The notes under the pieces are model-generated. The model was not told where the DNA came from and did no database searches. It saw nothing but the letters and a program-made list of their open reading frames with translations. The translations under genes were made by a program, and so were the position numbers. 64,000 bases of DNA from Undibacterium pigrum (lineage in GTDB: Bacteria; Pseudomonadota; Gammaproteobacteria; Burkholderiales; Burkholderiaceae_D), in NCBI RefSeq assembly GCF_003201815.1, contig NZ_QJKB01000002.1, forward strand, positions 62,001-126,000, in the 5' to 3' direction. This document shows positions 25,582 to 37,026 of this stretch, piece by piece (within the stretch, counting starts at the first letter, position 1; every line of letters begins with the position of its first letter).

Positions 25582-27618
25582 TTAGATATCCACAGGATCA
25601 ATCTCGACCGACCATCTGACCCGGCTTTTCATGGCGCGCAAATCGGCTATCCAGGCTTTGACGAAGGCTTGCAGAGCCGGGCGTGAGACTGATTCGACCA
25701 GCAACTGTGCCCTATCGACGTTAGCCACCCGCGTCATGGTCATGGGGATGGGGTCGTTGATCATGATGCCCTGATGCTCTGTACAGAGCGCAGCTTCTTT
25801 CAAAAAGGCGATGGCAGTTTCCAGCTCTCTGGCTTCTGCCCGCAATAAAGCCTGGTACATGAAGGGTGGCATATGGGCTTGCTGGCGTTCGTCCAGCAAG
25901 TCTTTGGCAAAGTCAGGGTAATTGTGTGACATCAGCGCGTGGTAAAGCGGATGGTCAGGGTAGCGGGTTTGTACCAGCACCTCGGATGCATTGCCACCTT
26001 CTTTTTGCGCCGCCCGCCCTGCCCGGCCTGCCACCTGCATGAGCTGGGCAAACAGGCGTTCACTGGCGCGGTAGTCTTGCGAGAACAGGGCAGCATCCGG
26101 GTTCAGCGCTGCCACCAGGGTCAGACGTTTGAAGTCATGGCCCTTGGCCACCATTTGTGTGCCTATCAGGATATCGACTTCACCGGCATGCACACGTTCA
26201 AAGGCGGCGGCAGCGCTACCTTTGAGGCGGGTGGAGTCGGCATCGATACGAAACACTCTTGCCTCGGGGAAAAGCAGGGCCAGGCTTTCTTCCATGCGCT
26301 GGGTGCCGCGACCCAGGGGTTGCAGGTCAATATTGCCGCAAGTCGGGCATGAGCGCGGTATGCGTTGCTCCAGACCGCAGTGATGGCAGCGCAATCTATG
26401 GTCACCTTTATGCAAGACCAGATGGGCAGTGCAGCGCGTGCAGTTGCTGATCCAGCCGCAGGCATCGCAGGCCAGTACCGGCGCATAACCACGCCGGTTG
26501 AGGAACAGGAGTGATTGCTCACCCTTCTCAAGACGTAGCTTGATCGCACCTATCAATCTTTGCGTCAGGCCTTCGCTGGGTTTTTCTCTTTCCAGGTTGA
26601 TGATACGTATGATGGGCAGGACGGCGTGCTGGACAGCGCGCTCACGCAATTCCAGCAGGCGATAACGGCCAGTCTGTGCCCCCTGCCAGCTTTCCAGCGA
26701 GGGCGTGGCAGAACCCAGCAAGATGGGTATCGAGAGCTGGCGCGCCCGCCACACGGCAAGATCACGCGCGGAATAACGCAGGCCTTCCTGCTGCTTGTAG
26801 GATGGGTCATGCTCTTCATCGATGATGATCAGCTTCAGCCTGGGCAGGGATGCCATCATGGCCAGGCGTGTACCGAGCACGATGCGGGCACGACCGGTAT
26901 GTGCAGCCAGCCAGTGCAACATGCGCTCACCTTCGGCCATGCCGCTATGCAAGGTAGATAGCATCAGGCCAGGGAAACGTGCGCGGATATGCGATTCAAG
27001 CTGTGGTGTCAGGTTAATTTCTGGCACCAGGATCAGTATCTGGGCATCCGGGTTTTTTGCCAGTATTTTTGTGGCAGTCTGCAAATACACTTCGGTCTTG
27101 CCGCTGCCAGTCACACCAAACAAGAGATGCGGGGCATAGCCCTCGGCGTTGGCAACTGCATCCACCGCGGCCTGTTGCTCAGGATTCAATTGCGGTTCAC
27201 CCAGCGGGCTGACATCGGCTTGCTCAGGCAATTTGGCCAGTTTCTTGATGGCACGCTGCAGGGATACTGTCTTGATGGCTTTGAGGTTCTTGGGCAAGGC
27301 GGGTACAGCCACCTCACCTATGGGGCGCTGGTAATACTCGGCGGCAAACTGGCATAGTGCCAGCCATTCTTTGTTCATGGCTGGCAGCTCATGCCTGACG
27401 GCGATGGCGTCGCGCAGCTTGGCGGGCGGGACTTGTGTCTCGCTCACCACGTCCATGATCAGGCCGACGACTTCCTGGCGACCAAACGGCAGAGCCACCA
27501 GTTGTCCAACCTGGGGCAAGTCGGCAACAGCCCCACCCTCTTCCTGTGCCGCCCACCGATAATCGAAGGTGCTGTCAAGAGGGGTATCGAGGGCAACGCG
27601 CAGATAAACTTGTTTCAC
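25582..27618 (-). CDS. priA: Primosomal replication protein N' (helicase PriA)
   Basis: The 3'-5' helicase that restarts stalled replication forks. It has 678 residues. Walker A is GVTGSGKTEVYLQ, the DEAH-type box is IIIDEEHDPSYKQQEGLRYS, and helicase motif III is GSATPSLESW. The zinc-binding region has CDACGWISNCTRC and CHHCGLEQRIPRSCPTCG. The C-terminal helicase domain has IGTQMVAKGHDFKRLTLV and QVAGRAGRA. The N-terminal YLRVALDTPLDSTFDYRW is the 3'-end-binding domain. Translation begins with GTG 27618. Its upstream region carries inverted DnaA-box-like motifs. Confidence 0.97.
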   Translation of the reverse strand: MKQVYLRVALDTPLDSTFDYRWAAQEEGGAVADLPQVGQLVALPFGRQEVVGLIMDVVSETQVPPAKLRDAIAVRHELPAMNKEWLALCQFAAEYYQRPIGEVAVPALPKNLKAIKTVSLQRAIKKLAKLPEQADVSPLGEPQLNPEQQAAVDAVANAEGYAPHLLFGVTGSGKTEVYLQTATKILAKNPDAQILILVPEINLTPQLESHIRARFPGLMLSTLHSGMAEGERMLHWLAAHTGRARIVLGTRLAMMASLPRLKLIIIDEEHDPSYKQQEGLRYSARDLAVWRARQLSIPILLGSATPSLESWQGAQTGRYRLLELRERAVQHAVLPIIRIINLEREKPSEGLTQRLIGAIKLRLEKGEQSLLFLNRRGYAPVLACDACGWISNCTRCTAHLVLHKGDHRLRCHHCGLEQRIPRSCPTCGNIDLQPLGRGTQRMEESLALLFPEARVFRIDADSTRLKGSAAAAFERVHAGEVDILIGTQMVAKGHDFKRLTLVAALNPDAALFSQDYRASERLFAQLMQVAGRAGRAAQKEGGNASEVLVQTRYPDHPLYHALMSHNYPDFAKDLLDERQQAHMPPFMYQALLRAEARELETAIAFLKEAALCTEHQGIMINDPIPMTMTRVANVDRAQLLVESVSRPALQAFVKAWIADLRAMKSRVRWSVEIDPVDI

Positions 27619-27659
27619 GATCTAGCGCAAAGCATGGAAATCACCGCTAACTATTGATT

Positions 27660-27960
27660 TCATAAGGCTTTTTGACATATCCACAGTTTCTGTGGATAAC
27701 TTTGTGGAGAAAGATCTATTGACATCGGTTTTCGCTAGCGTTTACGTGGGTTTCCACAGATTGCCCTATCTCAGAGCCTAGAATTTAGTCTTTTAAAATC
27801 AATGACTTAGAAAAAATGCTGGAAGACAAAAAAATATTTTTGAAAATATTTTTTGTCGCCCCGATTTTGTGCATAAGTGACAGAAAATGTGCATAGAAAT
27901 GCAAAATTTTTCTGCCGCGTCTCTATTGGTTTTCCACAGCTTTCAGGCTGGAAAAGCACG
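27660..27960. promoter_or_regulatory. priA upstream region with DnaA-box-like motifs and AT-rich hairpin
   Basis: Part of the 503-bp gene-free gap 27619-28121. An inverted pair TATCCACAG/CTGTGGATA spans 27678-27698 and includes an exact TGTGGATAA at 27691-27699. The related TGTGGAGAA is at 27703, and TTCCACAG occurs near 27753 and 27932. At 27825-27857 an almost pure A/T hairpin is flanked by AT-rich DNA. This could be the priA promoter, a DnaA-regulated site or a DNA-unwinding-like region. No coding frame there is convincing. Confidence 0.4.
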
Positions 27961-28081
27961 CCAGTGCTATGTTTTGCACAGCAACATGACGCAAAGACAA
28001 GCATCTCAGCCACTTGTTGTTTTATCAGTGCCTGAATATACAGACTTGAGCCATCACACTGACAACAATACTGCCTGTGGA

Positions 28082-28105
28082 GCCAGTCTGTACTAACAGA
28101 CTGGC
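28082..28105. other. Perfect hairpin downstream of hemE
   Basis: GCCAGTCTGT and ACAGACTGGC form a 10-bp perfect stem with loop ACTA, 17 bp past the hemE stop. There is no T-run on either strand after it, so it is a weak terminator candidate or a transcript-stabilising hairpin. Confidence 0.4.
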
Positions 28106-28121
28106 AATGAAACATGTTGTT

Positions 28122-29210
28122 TTAGACAGACTGACGTTGCTTGCGGCTGTATTCATGCACTGTTTCTACCAGCACGCTGACCGACTCAAGCGGGGTAAAT
28201 TGCGAAATGCCATGACCCAGATTAAATACATGACCATGACCAGCCGCTGGCTTGCCATAACTATCCAGCGCAGCAATCACCTGCTTGCGGATTTGTTCTG
28301 GCTCAGCAAACAGTACTGCCGGATCAAGATTACCCTGCAAAGCCACCTTGTCGCCAACCTTGGCACGTGCCTGACCCAAATTCATGGTCCAGTCCAGTCC
28401 CAGGGCATCAGCACCTATGTCCGCCAGTTGTTCCAGCCACAAGCCGCCACCCTTGGTGAAGACAATGGCAGGAATACGCTTGCCATCTTTTTCTTTTTGC
28501 AACTGGCTGACGATATCGCGCATATAAGATAGCGAGAACTCTTGATAAGCCCCGTCTGCCAGCGCCCCACCCCAGCTATCAAAGATCATCACGGCCTGGG
28601 CACCGGCATCGATTTGCGCATTCAGATAAGTAGCGACTGCATCGGCATTGGTGCGCAAAATGTGATGCATGAGGTCTGGGCGCTTGTACATCATGCTCTT
28701 GACGGTATGGAAATCTCGCGAACCCTGGCCTTCCACCATATAACAGGCCAGTGTCCATGGGCTGCCGGAAAAACCGATCAACGGTACGCGGCCATCCAAA
28801 GCAGTGCGTATTTGCGTTACAGCATCAAATACATATTGCAGGCTGCCTGCTTCTGGCACTTTGAGTGCCATGACATCTTTTTCATCTTTTAACGGGCGCT
28901 CAAACTTCGGGCCTTCGCCTTCTTCAAAGTACAGACCCAGGCCCATGGCATCCGGCACAGTCAAAATATCAGAGAACAGGATGGCAGCATCGAGGCCATA
29001 GCGGTCTATAGGCTGCAAAGTCACTTCAGTCGCAAAGCCTGGGTTCTTGGCCAGGCTCAGGAAAGAACCTGCACCTTTGCGGGTGGCACGGTATTCTGGC
29101 AAATAACGGCCAGCCTGACGCATCAGCCAAAGCGGTGTGTAATCAGTTTCCTGGCGCAACAAGGCTCTCAGGAAGGTATCATTTTTGAGCGGTGCAAAAT
29201 TCATGGACAT
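28122..29210 (-). CDS. hemE: Uroporphyrinogen decarboxylase
   Basis: Converts uroporphyrinogen III to coproporphyrinogen III in heme synthesis. The 362 residues from ATG 29210 start [20 protein letters not shown], which fits the usual N-terminus of betaproteobacterial HemE. A frame extending to 29261 would add 17 atypical residues. Signatures are [37 protein letters not shown] and [16 protein letters not shown], with the catalytic Asp in [23 protein letters not shown] closes the protein. DnaA-box-like 9-mers lie upstream at 29370-29390. Confidence 0.95.
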   Translation of the reverse strand: MSMNFAPLKNDTFLRALLRQETDYTPLWLMRQAGRYLPEYRATRKGAGSFLSLAKNPGFATEVTLQPIDRYGLDAAILFSDILTVPDAMGLGLYFEEGEGPKFERPLKDEKDVMALKVPEAGSLQYVFDAVTQIRTALDGRVPLIGFSGSPWTLACYMVEGQGSRDFHTVKSMMYKRPDLMHHILRTNADAVATYLNAQIDAGAQAVMIFDSWGGALADGAYQEFSLSYMRDIVSQLQKEKDGKRIPAIVFTKGGGLWLEQLADIGADALGLDWTMNLGQARAKVGDKVALQGNLDPAVLFAEPEQIRKQVIAALDSYGKPAAGHGHVFNLGHGISQFTPLESVSVLVETVHEYSRKQRQSV

Positions 29211-29369
29211 AAGTGCTTTCGGTGACGCTGCGCGCATCTGCTTATCTACTGACATGGTCAAACTACGCAGGCTATTGCTGTATAAGCGACATTATCGCCT
29301 ATGCGCGCAGGATAGGCATCTGATCTGCAACAAGTGGCGCAATTTTCAGCAGAATTTCCAGTAATAAAC

Positions 29370-29390
29370 TGTGGATAACTTTGTGGATAG
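29370..29390. promoter_or_regulatory. DnaA-box pair upstream of hemE
   Basis: TGTGGATAA at 29370-29378 is exact and TGTGGATAG at 29382-29390 differs at the last base. The 18-base stretch CTGTGGATAACTTTGTGG also occurs upstream of priA at 27690. The rest of the 29211-29552 gap is AT-rich, holds the hemE promoter region and shows no gene. Confidence 0.4.
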
Positions 29391-29552
29391 AAATGACAGA
29401 ATGGCAGTTTACTGATTTATTTTAAATCCGGTTAACAGGAATATTACGTAAGTCATTGATTTCATTGACAGTGATTACCGTCTTTTGATAATTATCAGTT
29501 TTTGTGCATAAATCGCGCGCAAGATAAATTGTGCATAAGTACCATACCAGTA

Positions 29553-30317
29553 TTATTTTTCTTGACGATTTTGCAGAAATGTTTTCGCTAATTCTTCTGC
29601 CCAAATACTGACGCCAAGTGCTGACGGATGGTAGCCATCTTCGGCCATCTGGCGTACATCTTGAAGATTTGCGGTAAACGGCAAATGCAAAACCCGGGGT
29701 CTGGTTGCGGCCATTTCACGGTTTATTTGATCGAGAGCATGCGCTTTCATGCCCAAAACCTGACGCAAAGGAGCTGGCAAGGCGGGGAAAACCTGCATCG
29801 GCGGCACGCCAGCCAGAACAATAAGACCAGTTGTTTTTAGCATCAACAGCAACTCATCCAGCAAGCTTTGCAACTCTGCCCGGTAACTGTTGACCGGGCA
29901 AAAACTGGTTGTATCATTGACACCAAAAGCGAGCAAAATCAAATCCCAGGCTGGTGAGTCATGGCCTTGTGCCTGACGAAATGCTGGCAAGGCCTGCCTG
30001 GCCCATGACAGGCGAGCGCCGTTTTGTCCCAGCGCCTGCCATGCCACAGCCGTATCCAGCTTGCCCGCCAGGGCTTTGGCCAGTTGTGCGGTAATGGCTT
30101 CTTGATAATTAGCCACGCCCACACCCGCCACCGGTGACTCGCCTATGCCCAGCACCCTGAAGTTATCCACAGGCCGACTCGCATGAGTCCACAGCCCATA
30201 TGCCTGGTCACTGGCTTCGGGCAGGCGCGGTGTCACGGCACGGGTGCGCCGCCCCTGCCAGGCCAGCAAGGGGTATAAGGCTGCGGCAATCAGTTCTGGC
30301 CCGTAGCTGAATTTCAC
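29553..30317 (-). CDS. SGNH/GDSL-family hydrolase
   Basis: A 254-residue esterase/lipase-type protein. Block I is VLGIGESPVAGVGVAN (the GDS Ser appears as GES), block II includes ALGQNGARLSWARQALPAF, block III is LLAFGVNDTTSF, and the catalytic Asp-His pair is DGYHPSALG. The start is GTG 30317 with AAGG ten bases upstream. There is a short hydrophobic N-terminal stretch (LIAAALYPLLAWQGRRTRAV) that is more a membrane anchor than a cleaved signal. Substrate unknown. Confidence 0.85.
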   Translation of the reverse strand: MKFSYGPELIAAALYPLLAWQGRRTRAVTPRLPEASDQAYGLWTHASRPVDNFRVLGIGESPVAGVGVANYQEAITAQLAKALAGKLDTAVAWQALGQNGARLSWARQALPAFRQAQGHDSPAWDLILLAFGVNDTTSFCPVNSYRAELQSLLDELLLMLKTTGLIVLAGVPPMQVFPALPAPLRQVLGMKAHALDQINREMAATRPRVLHLPFTANLQDVRQMAEDGYHPSALGVSIWAEELAKTFLQNRQEK

Positions 30318-30336
30318 CTTAAATCACCTTAGAAGC

Positions 30337-31161
30337 TCATTCCACCTTGAGTTTGCTGTATTCAGGATTGCCAGGTGGATATTTGAGTTTCAGGCTCAGC
30401 AGTTTTTCTTGCACTATGCTGGCGATCACCAGATTGCGCTGGGTTTTGGAGTCGGACGGTACGGCATACCAGGGGGCATGATCAGCGTCCGTTGCCAGCA
30501 AGGCCTCTTCATATGCTTCCTGATAAGCATCCCAGTATTTGCGCTCTACCAGATCCTGGGTATCAAACTTCCAGTGCTTTTCAGGGTCTGCCAGACGCTC
30601 TTCCAGCCTGGCTTTTTGTTCCGCCTTGGAAATGTGCAGGAAGAATTTCAGGATCACCGTGCCGGTTTCGGCCAGCATACGTTCAAAGTCACGGATTTGC
30701 GCATAGCGGCGCTTGCACTCTGCCTGATCTATCCATTCATGAACGCGGGTAATCAGCACATCTTCATAATGACTGCGGTTGAAGATGGTGACTTCCCCCT
30801 TGCCTGGCACTTCTTTATGAATGCGCCACAGGTAATCATGGTTCTTTTCATCGTTGCTGGGAGCCTTGAAGGCAACCGTGCGTGCGCCCAGGGGATTGAT
30901 TTGCCCGAACACACCCTTGACTGTGCCGTCTTTGCCGGATGTATCCATGCCCTGCAAGATGATCAGCAGCTTGCGTTCATGACCCGCGTACAAGACATTT
31001 TGCAGGTCAGAAATTTCTTCGGCCAGCTTCAAGGTTGCCAGTTTGTCGGCCGCTTTTCCGCCATCCTTGTCATCGCCAGCAGTGCCTAAAGGCTTCTTCT
31101 TTGCATTTGCATCCTTGACCTGAAATTCTTTCGTGATGCGAAACTGTTCGGCTATCGTCAT
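30337..31161 (-). CDS. Polyphosphate kinase 2 family protein
   Basis: Transfers phosphate between polyphosphate and nucleotides. The 274 residues show the PPK2 Walker A-like LLIILQGMDTSGKDGTVKGV, the lid region RTVAFKAPSNDEKNHDYLWR and the Walker B block GEVTIFNRSHYEDVLITRVH. LKFFLHISKAEQKARLEERL completes the fold. The start ATG 31161 has AAAGGGA upstream. Whether it makes ATP/GTP from NDP or also acts on NMP cannot be read directly. Confidence 0.92.
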   Translation of the reverse strand: MTIAEQFRITKEFQVKDANAKKKPLGTAGDDKDGGKAADKLATLKLAEEISDLQNVLYAGHERKLLIILQGMDTSGKDGTVKGVFGQINPLGARTVAFKAPSNDEKNHDYLWRIHKEVPGKGEVTIFNRSHYEDVLITRVHEWIDQAECKRRYAQIRDFERMLAETGTVILKFFLHISKAEQKARLEERLADPEKHWKFDTQDLVERKYWDAYQEAYEEALLATDADHAPWYAVPSDSKTQRNLVIASIVQEKLLSLKLKYPPGNPEYSKLKVE

Positions 31162-31195
31162 GCTATCCCTTTCATTTGAACTCTGGTGTGTTGCA

Positions 31196-31615
31196 TTACA
31201 AGCGTATACGGTGTTCTATCTTGATACACCTGTCCATCACTACTTTGATGCCTGCTGCTTCGGCCCTGGCAGCAGCACCTTCATTAATGATGCCTGATTG
31301 CATCCAAAAATAAGGCACGGCTATCTGTATCGCCTCTTCAACGATGGGTGGGATATCAGCCGCATTGCGGAAACAATCGACGATATCGATGCGATGTTCT
31401 GCCGCGGCAGTGATCAGATCAGGATAGCAATGCTCGCCCAATATGATGTTTCCCGCCTCGCGCGGATTGACCGGGATGATGCGATAGCCATGTGCCTGCA
31501 TATAGGCCGCCACGCCGTGACTGGGGCGTGAAGTTTTTGAGGACATGCCAACGACGGCAATGGTTTTGCTCTTGCTTAATATGCTGGTGATCAAGTCCGT
31601 TTGATTTGTACTCAT
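31196..31615 (-). CDS. CoA-binding domain protein (YccU family)
   Basis: A 139-residue single Rossmann domain of the succinyl-CoA-ligase alpha N-terminal type. TIAVVGMSSKTSRPSHGVAA is the nucleotide loop. It is followed by YRIIPVNPREAGNIILGEHC, IDIVDCFRNAADIPPIVEEA, PYFWMQSGIINEGAAARAEA and VVMDRCIKIEH. All match E. coli YccU-like CoA-binding proteins of unclear role. It is divergent from the TonB receptor with a 169-bp AT-rich gap. Confidence 0.9.
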   Translation of the reverse strand: MSTNQTDLITSILSKSKTIAVVGMSSKTSRPSHGVAAYMQAHGYRIIPVNPREAGNIILGEHCYPDLITAAAEHRIDIVDCFRNAADIPPIVEEAIQIAVPYFWMQSGIINEGAAARAEAAGIKVVMDRCIKIEHRIRL

Positions 31616-31784
31616 GCAATCCTGCTTTCATTTCTGAGACTATATGTGTATTTGTTATTGACCATTATTGACACTCATATTGAGTAATTGCTAATGTCGT
31701 GTTTTGCTAATTTACAATAATTTCGATCATGTCAGGCAGTTCAATCTCATTTTCAAGTAAGAGTCGCAGCACCATGAGAATACA

Positions 31785-33992
31785 GTGTTGACCAGGCCGT
31801 CTGCTATCTGCGGCCTGACTCTGCTGCTCCTCACGCCTGGCACTATGGCCGTTACTATGGCTGCTTCCATGGTTGGTGAAGCTCAACTGGATCAAACTAT
31901 ACCGCAACAAGTCATCGTAACTGGTGGGCAAACTGAGATGAATGCCAGGCGTGACTCTACTGCAGGCAAGATTACGATAGGCCGCAAGCGCATAGAAGAG
32001 AGTGGCGTCGAGAAGGTCGCGGATTTGCTTGCACGCGAACCGGGCTTGCCCAGCACTTTGGGTGCGCTTGGCAGCCCGACTTATACACAGTTTCTGATCG
32101 ATGGTTTGCCCCCTGCCAAAAACCAGAATCTCGCAGACATGGATTTGCAGCTGGTCGAAAAAATCGAAATCATCAAGACCACAGTCGCTGAATTTGGCCC
32201 GTATGGCATTGCTGGCACCATCAATATCATCACCCGCAAAATCATCGCTGAACAAAAAAAGACAGACCTCAGGGTCGCTTACAACACCAGTGCAGGTCAG
32301 CCGGGTTTCAATCTTTCTTCGTCTTTGAGCCGGGGGAAAGAAGAAGACGTGCTGAGCATGAATATGCAACTGTCTTCATCTTATAAAACCCAGGAGAGCA
32401 ATGGCAGCCTGAGCCAGACATCCTCCTCATCGGGTAGTGGCATTGCACAGCAATTGCAGGGGCAAGCTAGTACAAGCAATCGCTTTGTGACGCTGGCGGC
32501 ATCAGGCAATATGATCTGGCGACCTGCTCAGCGTCACCAGCTTATCTTCTCGCCAGCGATTAATACCAGCACCAGCGTTTGGGCAAATAGTAATATCCGC
32601 CAATGGGATGATGGCAGCAGCCTGGAGATGAATGAGCATTTTCACGGGAATACGGAACAACTTAGTCTGCCGTTAAGCTGGACTATTCGCCTTCATGAAC
32701 AAAGTCAGCTAATGCTATTCACGCGTGTCAACCGTGACCGCGGTCATATGGAAACAGTCTGGGATGAATACCGCAGCAGCCTGGGAAACAGCCTGCGTCG
32801 TAACGCTGCAGATAGCACTGGCAATTCAGCTACATTCAAGCTGGACTATAAAACCGTGCTGGCAGATGTACATGAAATCAAGACGGGCATGCATCTGACG
32901 CGAAGTAGTGACAGCGTGGATGAAAAACACTGGCTCAACGGCAATCCTGACCTGGCTCTTGATGAATTCAATGCTCCCTATAGTCTCGTAGAAACTAAGC
33001 TCCGCTGGTTCTGGCAGGATGACTGGCGCCTTGACGATAGCTTGTCCTTGAATCTGGGTATATCCGGAGAGCAGACTACACTGGATCTGCAAGAGCGACA
33101 TTACCAGCCCCATGCATTTTATCGCGTGCTGTCGCCATCCATGCATGTGCTAAAGAAACTGAATGCCGATGGTACGCAAAGAATGCGCTTTAGTCTGGCG
33201 CGCTCGTTTAATGCACCGCGCTCAGGCGATTTGATGCAGCGCCCGTTCATTAATGCCCTCGCTCCATGCCTGGCGAATGGCGTATGCATTGCAAATGGCT
33301 TAGAAACGGCAGACAGTTCTGGCAATCCGGATTTGCAGCCTGAGCGTTCCCTGGGGCTGAATATCACTTATGAATATGATCTGGCTGCGAATAGTCTCTT
33401 GTCCCTGGGTTTATACACCAGGGATATCGATAAAAAGCGCGGCTCGGAAATACGTCTGGAGAATGTGGCCTGGTCAAATCAGGCGCGTTATGTATATCGT
33501 CCAGTGAATTTTGGCGATGCCAGTGTGCAGGGCATAGACATGGAATTGCAACTGGCTTTGCGCGATCTGAGTGTACAGGCACCGGATGCCAGCTTGCGTG
33601 CAGGCTTGGGCCTGGCACGCTCCCGGGTAAATATACGCTCAGGACTGGACATGCTGACGGATTGCCAGACGCCGTGGAATGCCAAACTGGGCGCGAGTTA
33701 TACGGCCAGGGTCTGGCCTTTAAAACTGGATATCGATGCCAGCTGGGCACCCGGAAACTGGGTACGTATCAATGCACAGCAGCGCTCTTTCTCACCCCGG
33801 CAATTTAATCTGAATGCAGGAGCCGTATGGAAATTCAATCCAGATACCAGCCTGACGATTAATTTGGGAAATATTCTGGCAGACAGCAGAACTAGCGTGA
33901 TTGAGTATGCGAACGTTGATGGTGTAGTACGACAGCAGAGCCTGGACAAATCGCATACGCGTTTGAGTATGCGCTTGAATTTCAAACTCTGA
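31785..33992 (+). CDS. TonB-dependent outer-membrane receptor
   Basis: A 735-residue receptor importing an unidentified substrate across the outer membrane. A signal peptide (GLTLLLLTPGTMAVTMA) is followed by the TonB-box-like region and a plug domain at about 40-160: QQVIVTGGQTEMNARRDSTA, VEKVADLLAREPGLP, TQFLIDGLPPAKN and FGPYGIAGTINIITRK. The remainder is beta-barrel with alternating aromatic strands, ending SHTRLSMRLNFKL. The start is GTG 31785, followed directly by TTG; an upstream ATG at 31774 is out of frame and stops after five codons. The gene stands alone with a strong bidirectional terminator downstream. The ligand cannot be inferred. Confidence 0.88.
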   Translation: MLTRPSAICGLTLLLLTPGTMAVTMAASMVGEAQLDQTIPQQVIVTGGQTEMNARRDSTAGKITIGRKRIEESGVEKVADLLAREPGLPSTLGALGSPTYTQFLIDGLPPAKNQNLADMDLQLVEKIEIIKTTVAEFGPYGIAGTINIITRKIIAEQKKTDLRVAYNTSAGQPGFNLSSSLSRGKEEDVLSMNMQLSSSYKTQESNGSLSQTSSSSGSGIAQQLQGQASTSNRFVTLAASGNMIWRPAQRHQLIFSPAINTSTSVWANSNIRQWDDGSSLEMNEHFHGNTEQLSLPLSWTIRLHEQSQLMLFTRVNRDRGHMETVWDEYRSSLGNSLRRNAADSTGNSATFKLDYKTVLADVHEIKTGMHLTRSSDSVDEKHWLNGNPDLALDEFNAPYSLVETKLRWFWQDDWRLDDSLSLNLGISGEQTTLDLQERHYQPHAFYRVLSPSMHVLKKLNADGTQRMRFSLARSFNAPRSGDLMQRPFINALAPCLANGVCIANGLETADSSGNPDLQPERSLGLNITYEYDLAANSLLSLGLYTRDIDKKRGSEIRLENVAWSNQARYVYRPVNFGDASVQGIDMELQLALRDLSVQAPDASLRAGLGLARSRVNIRSGLDMLTDCQTPWNAKLGASYTARVWPLKLDIDASWAPGNWVRINAQQRSFSPRQFNLNAGAVWKFNPDTSLTINLGNILADSRTSVIEYANVDGVVRQQSLDKSHTRLSMRLNFKL

Positions 33993-34124
33993 ATGGCCTG
34001 GAGCTATCCAGAAGAACTGGATGAAACAGTGTCATCGCGATTTCATATGTCTTCCATCTCACTACTGCTGCGGTGATGGAGATAGCTTCAGCCCTGTACC
34101 TACGGTGAAGCCGGGCACCAAAAA

Positions 34125-34150
34125 CAAAAGGCAGCCAAGGCTGCCTTTTG
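34125..34150. terminator. Bidirectional rho-independent terminator
   Basis: A 12-bp stem CAAAAGGCAGCC/GGCTGCCTTTTG with loop AA, followed by TTTTT on the plus strand and preceded by AAAAA. It can therefore end the TonB-receptor transcript and, on the other strand, the atp operon after atpC. Confidence 0.9.
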
Positions 34151-34194
34151 TTTTTATGCTTGCTTACTACGCAGCAGAGTGAACTGCTAACGTA

Positions 34195-34617
34195 TTAACG
34201 CTTTTGACGCAATCTTTGTATCGCTGCCAATTGGGCGATCGCGGATGCCAGTTCTGCCTGTGCTTGCGCATAGTCAATTTTGGAATCACGATTAACCAAA
34301 GCTTGTTCTGCCAGTTTCTTGGCTTCGCTGGCTTTGGCTTCGTCCAGATCGTGACCGCGAATCGCTGTATCAGCCAAAACTGTCACTGCATCTGGTTGCA
34401 CTTCAAGCAGGCCACCAGCGACGAATACGAATTCGTCTTCGGCTTTGCCTGGAACCTTGATGCGCACCGCGCCCGGCTTGATGCGGGTAATCAGTGGTGT
34501 ATGTTTCGGATAGATACCCAATTCACCAGCCTCACCCGGCAACGCGACGAATTCGGCTTCACCGGAGAAGATCAGCTCTTCTGCGGAAACCACGTCAACG
34601 TGAATAGTGTGTGCCAT
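34195..34617 (-). CDS. atpC: ATP synthase epsilon subunit
   Basis: Central-stalk subunit of F1. The 140 residues form the N-terminal beta-sandwich ([40 protein letters not shown]) and the two-helix C-terminal domain ([20 protein letters not shown], then a [20 protein letters not shown] helix). It is the last gene of the atp operon, followed 45 bp later by a strong bidirectional hairpin terminator. The length is normal. Confidence 0.96.
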   Translation of the reverse strand: MAHTIHVDVVSAEELIFSGEAEFVALPGEAGELGIYPKHTPLITRIKPGAVRIKVPGKAEDEFVFVAGGLLEVQPDAVTVLADTAIRGHDLDEAKASEAKKLAEQALVNRDSKIDYAQAQAELASAIAQLAAIQRLRQKR

Positions 34618-34690
34618 GTTGGACCCTTATTATTCGCTCTAAAAAGCTATGGTGCGACCTTTCAGTCGCACCGCCAGTGCGCTTAATTAA

Positions 34691-36127
<1,437 letters not shown>

Positions 36128-36997
36128 TTAGACCGCTGCCGCGCCGGCGACGATCTCGGAGAGCTCTTTGGTAATGGCAGCTTGACGGGTTTTGTTATAA
36201 ACCAGTTTCAACTCACCAATCACGTTACCTGCGTTATCAGTTGCTGATTTCATCGCCACCATACGGGCCGATTGTTCAGATGCCATGTTTTCCGCTACAG
36301 CCTGGAAAATCAGTGCTTCTACATAACGTATCAACAATTCATCAATGACCGTTGCTGCATCTGGCTCATACAGATAGTCCCAGGAATGGGCATTCTTATC
36401 TGTTGCCAGCCTGTCCGCTGTCAGGGGCAACAACTGCTCCATCACCGGCTCTTGCTTCATGGTGTTGATGAACTTGGTATAACTCAGGTAAACCGCGTCC
36501 AGCTTGCCTTCCTGATACGCATCCAGCAAAACTTTGACTGGACCTATCAGTTTGTCGAGGTGAGGAGTGTCGCCCAATTGTGTGACATGGGAAACCACTT
36601 GCGCACCTACGCGATTCAGGAAGCCGAGACCTTTATTACCAATTGCGACCGCTTCTATCTTTGAACCCTTACCTTCGAGTTCACGCATTTTGCTGGTGAC
36701 CAGACGCAACACGTTAGTGTTGAGACCGCCACACAAACCTTTATCTGTCGTTACAACAATCACGCCAACTTTCTTGGACAGATCTTGTTGCACCATAAAA
36801 GGATGCGTGTACTCTGGGTTGGCCTGTGACAAGTTAGCAGTGATCGTACGAATTTTTTCACTGTACGGGCGAGCCGCACGCATCCGGTCTTGCGCTTTAC
36901 GCATTTTGGATGCGGCGACCATTTCCATCGCCTTAGTGATCTTCTTCGTATTTTCTACGCTTTTGATCTTGCCACGTATCTCTTTGCCTGCAGCCAT
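36128..36997 (-). CDS. atpG: ATP synthase gamma subunit
   Basis: Rotor shaft of F1, 289 residues. The N-terminal helix is [20 protein letters not shown] followed by [18 protein letters not shown], and the C-terminal helix has [20 protein letters not shown]. The central Rossmann-like part contains [20 protein letters not shown]. It is co-transcribed with atpA upstream (29 bp) and atpD downstream (30 bp). Confidence 0.97.
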   Translation of the reverse strand: MAAGKEIRGKIKSVENTKKITKAMEMVAASKMRKAQDRMRAARPYSEKIRTITANLSQANPEYTHPFMVQQDLSKKVGVIVVTTDKGLCGGLNTNVLRLVTSKMRELEGKGSKIEAVAIGNKGLGFLNRVGAQVVSHVTQLGDTPHLDKLIGPVKVLLDAYQEGKLDAVYLSYTKFINTMKQEPVMEQLLPLTADRLATDKNAHSWDYLYEPDAATVIDELLIRYVEALIFQAVAENMASEQSARMVAMKSATDNAGNVIGELKLVYNKTRQAAITKELSEIVAGAAAV

Positions 36998-37026
36998 GAG
37001 TATTGACTCCTTCTAGCTACAGTAAA

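Noticed and set aside
29422..29604. 60-codon minus-strand frame upstream of hemE
   Set aside because: It overlaps the SGNH gene end, has no ribosome site and no conserved pattern.
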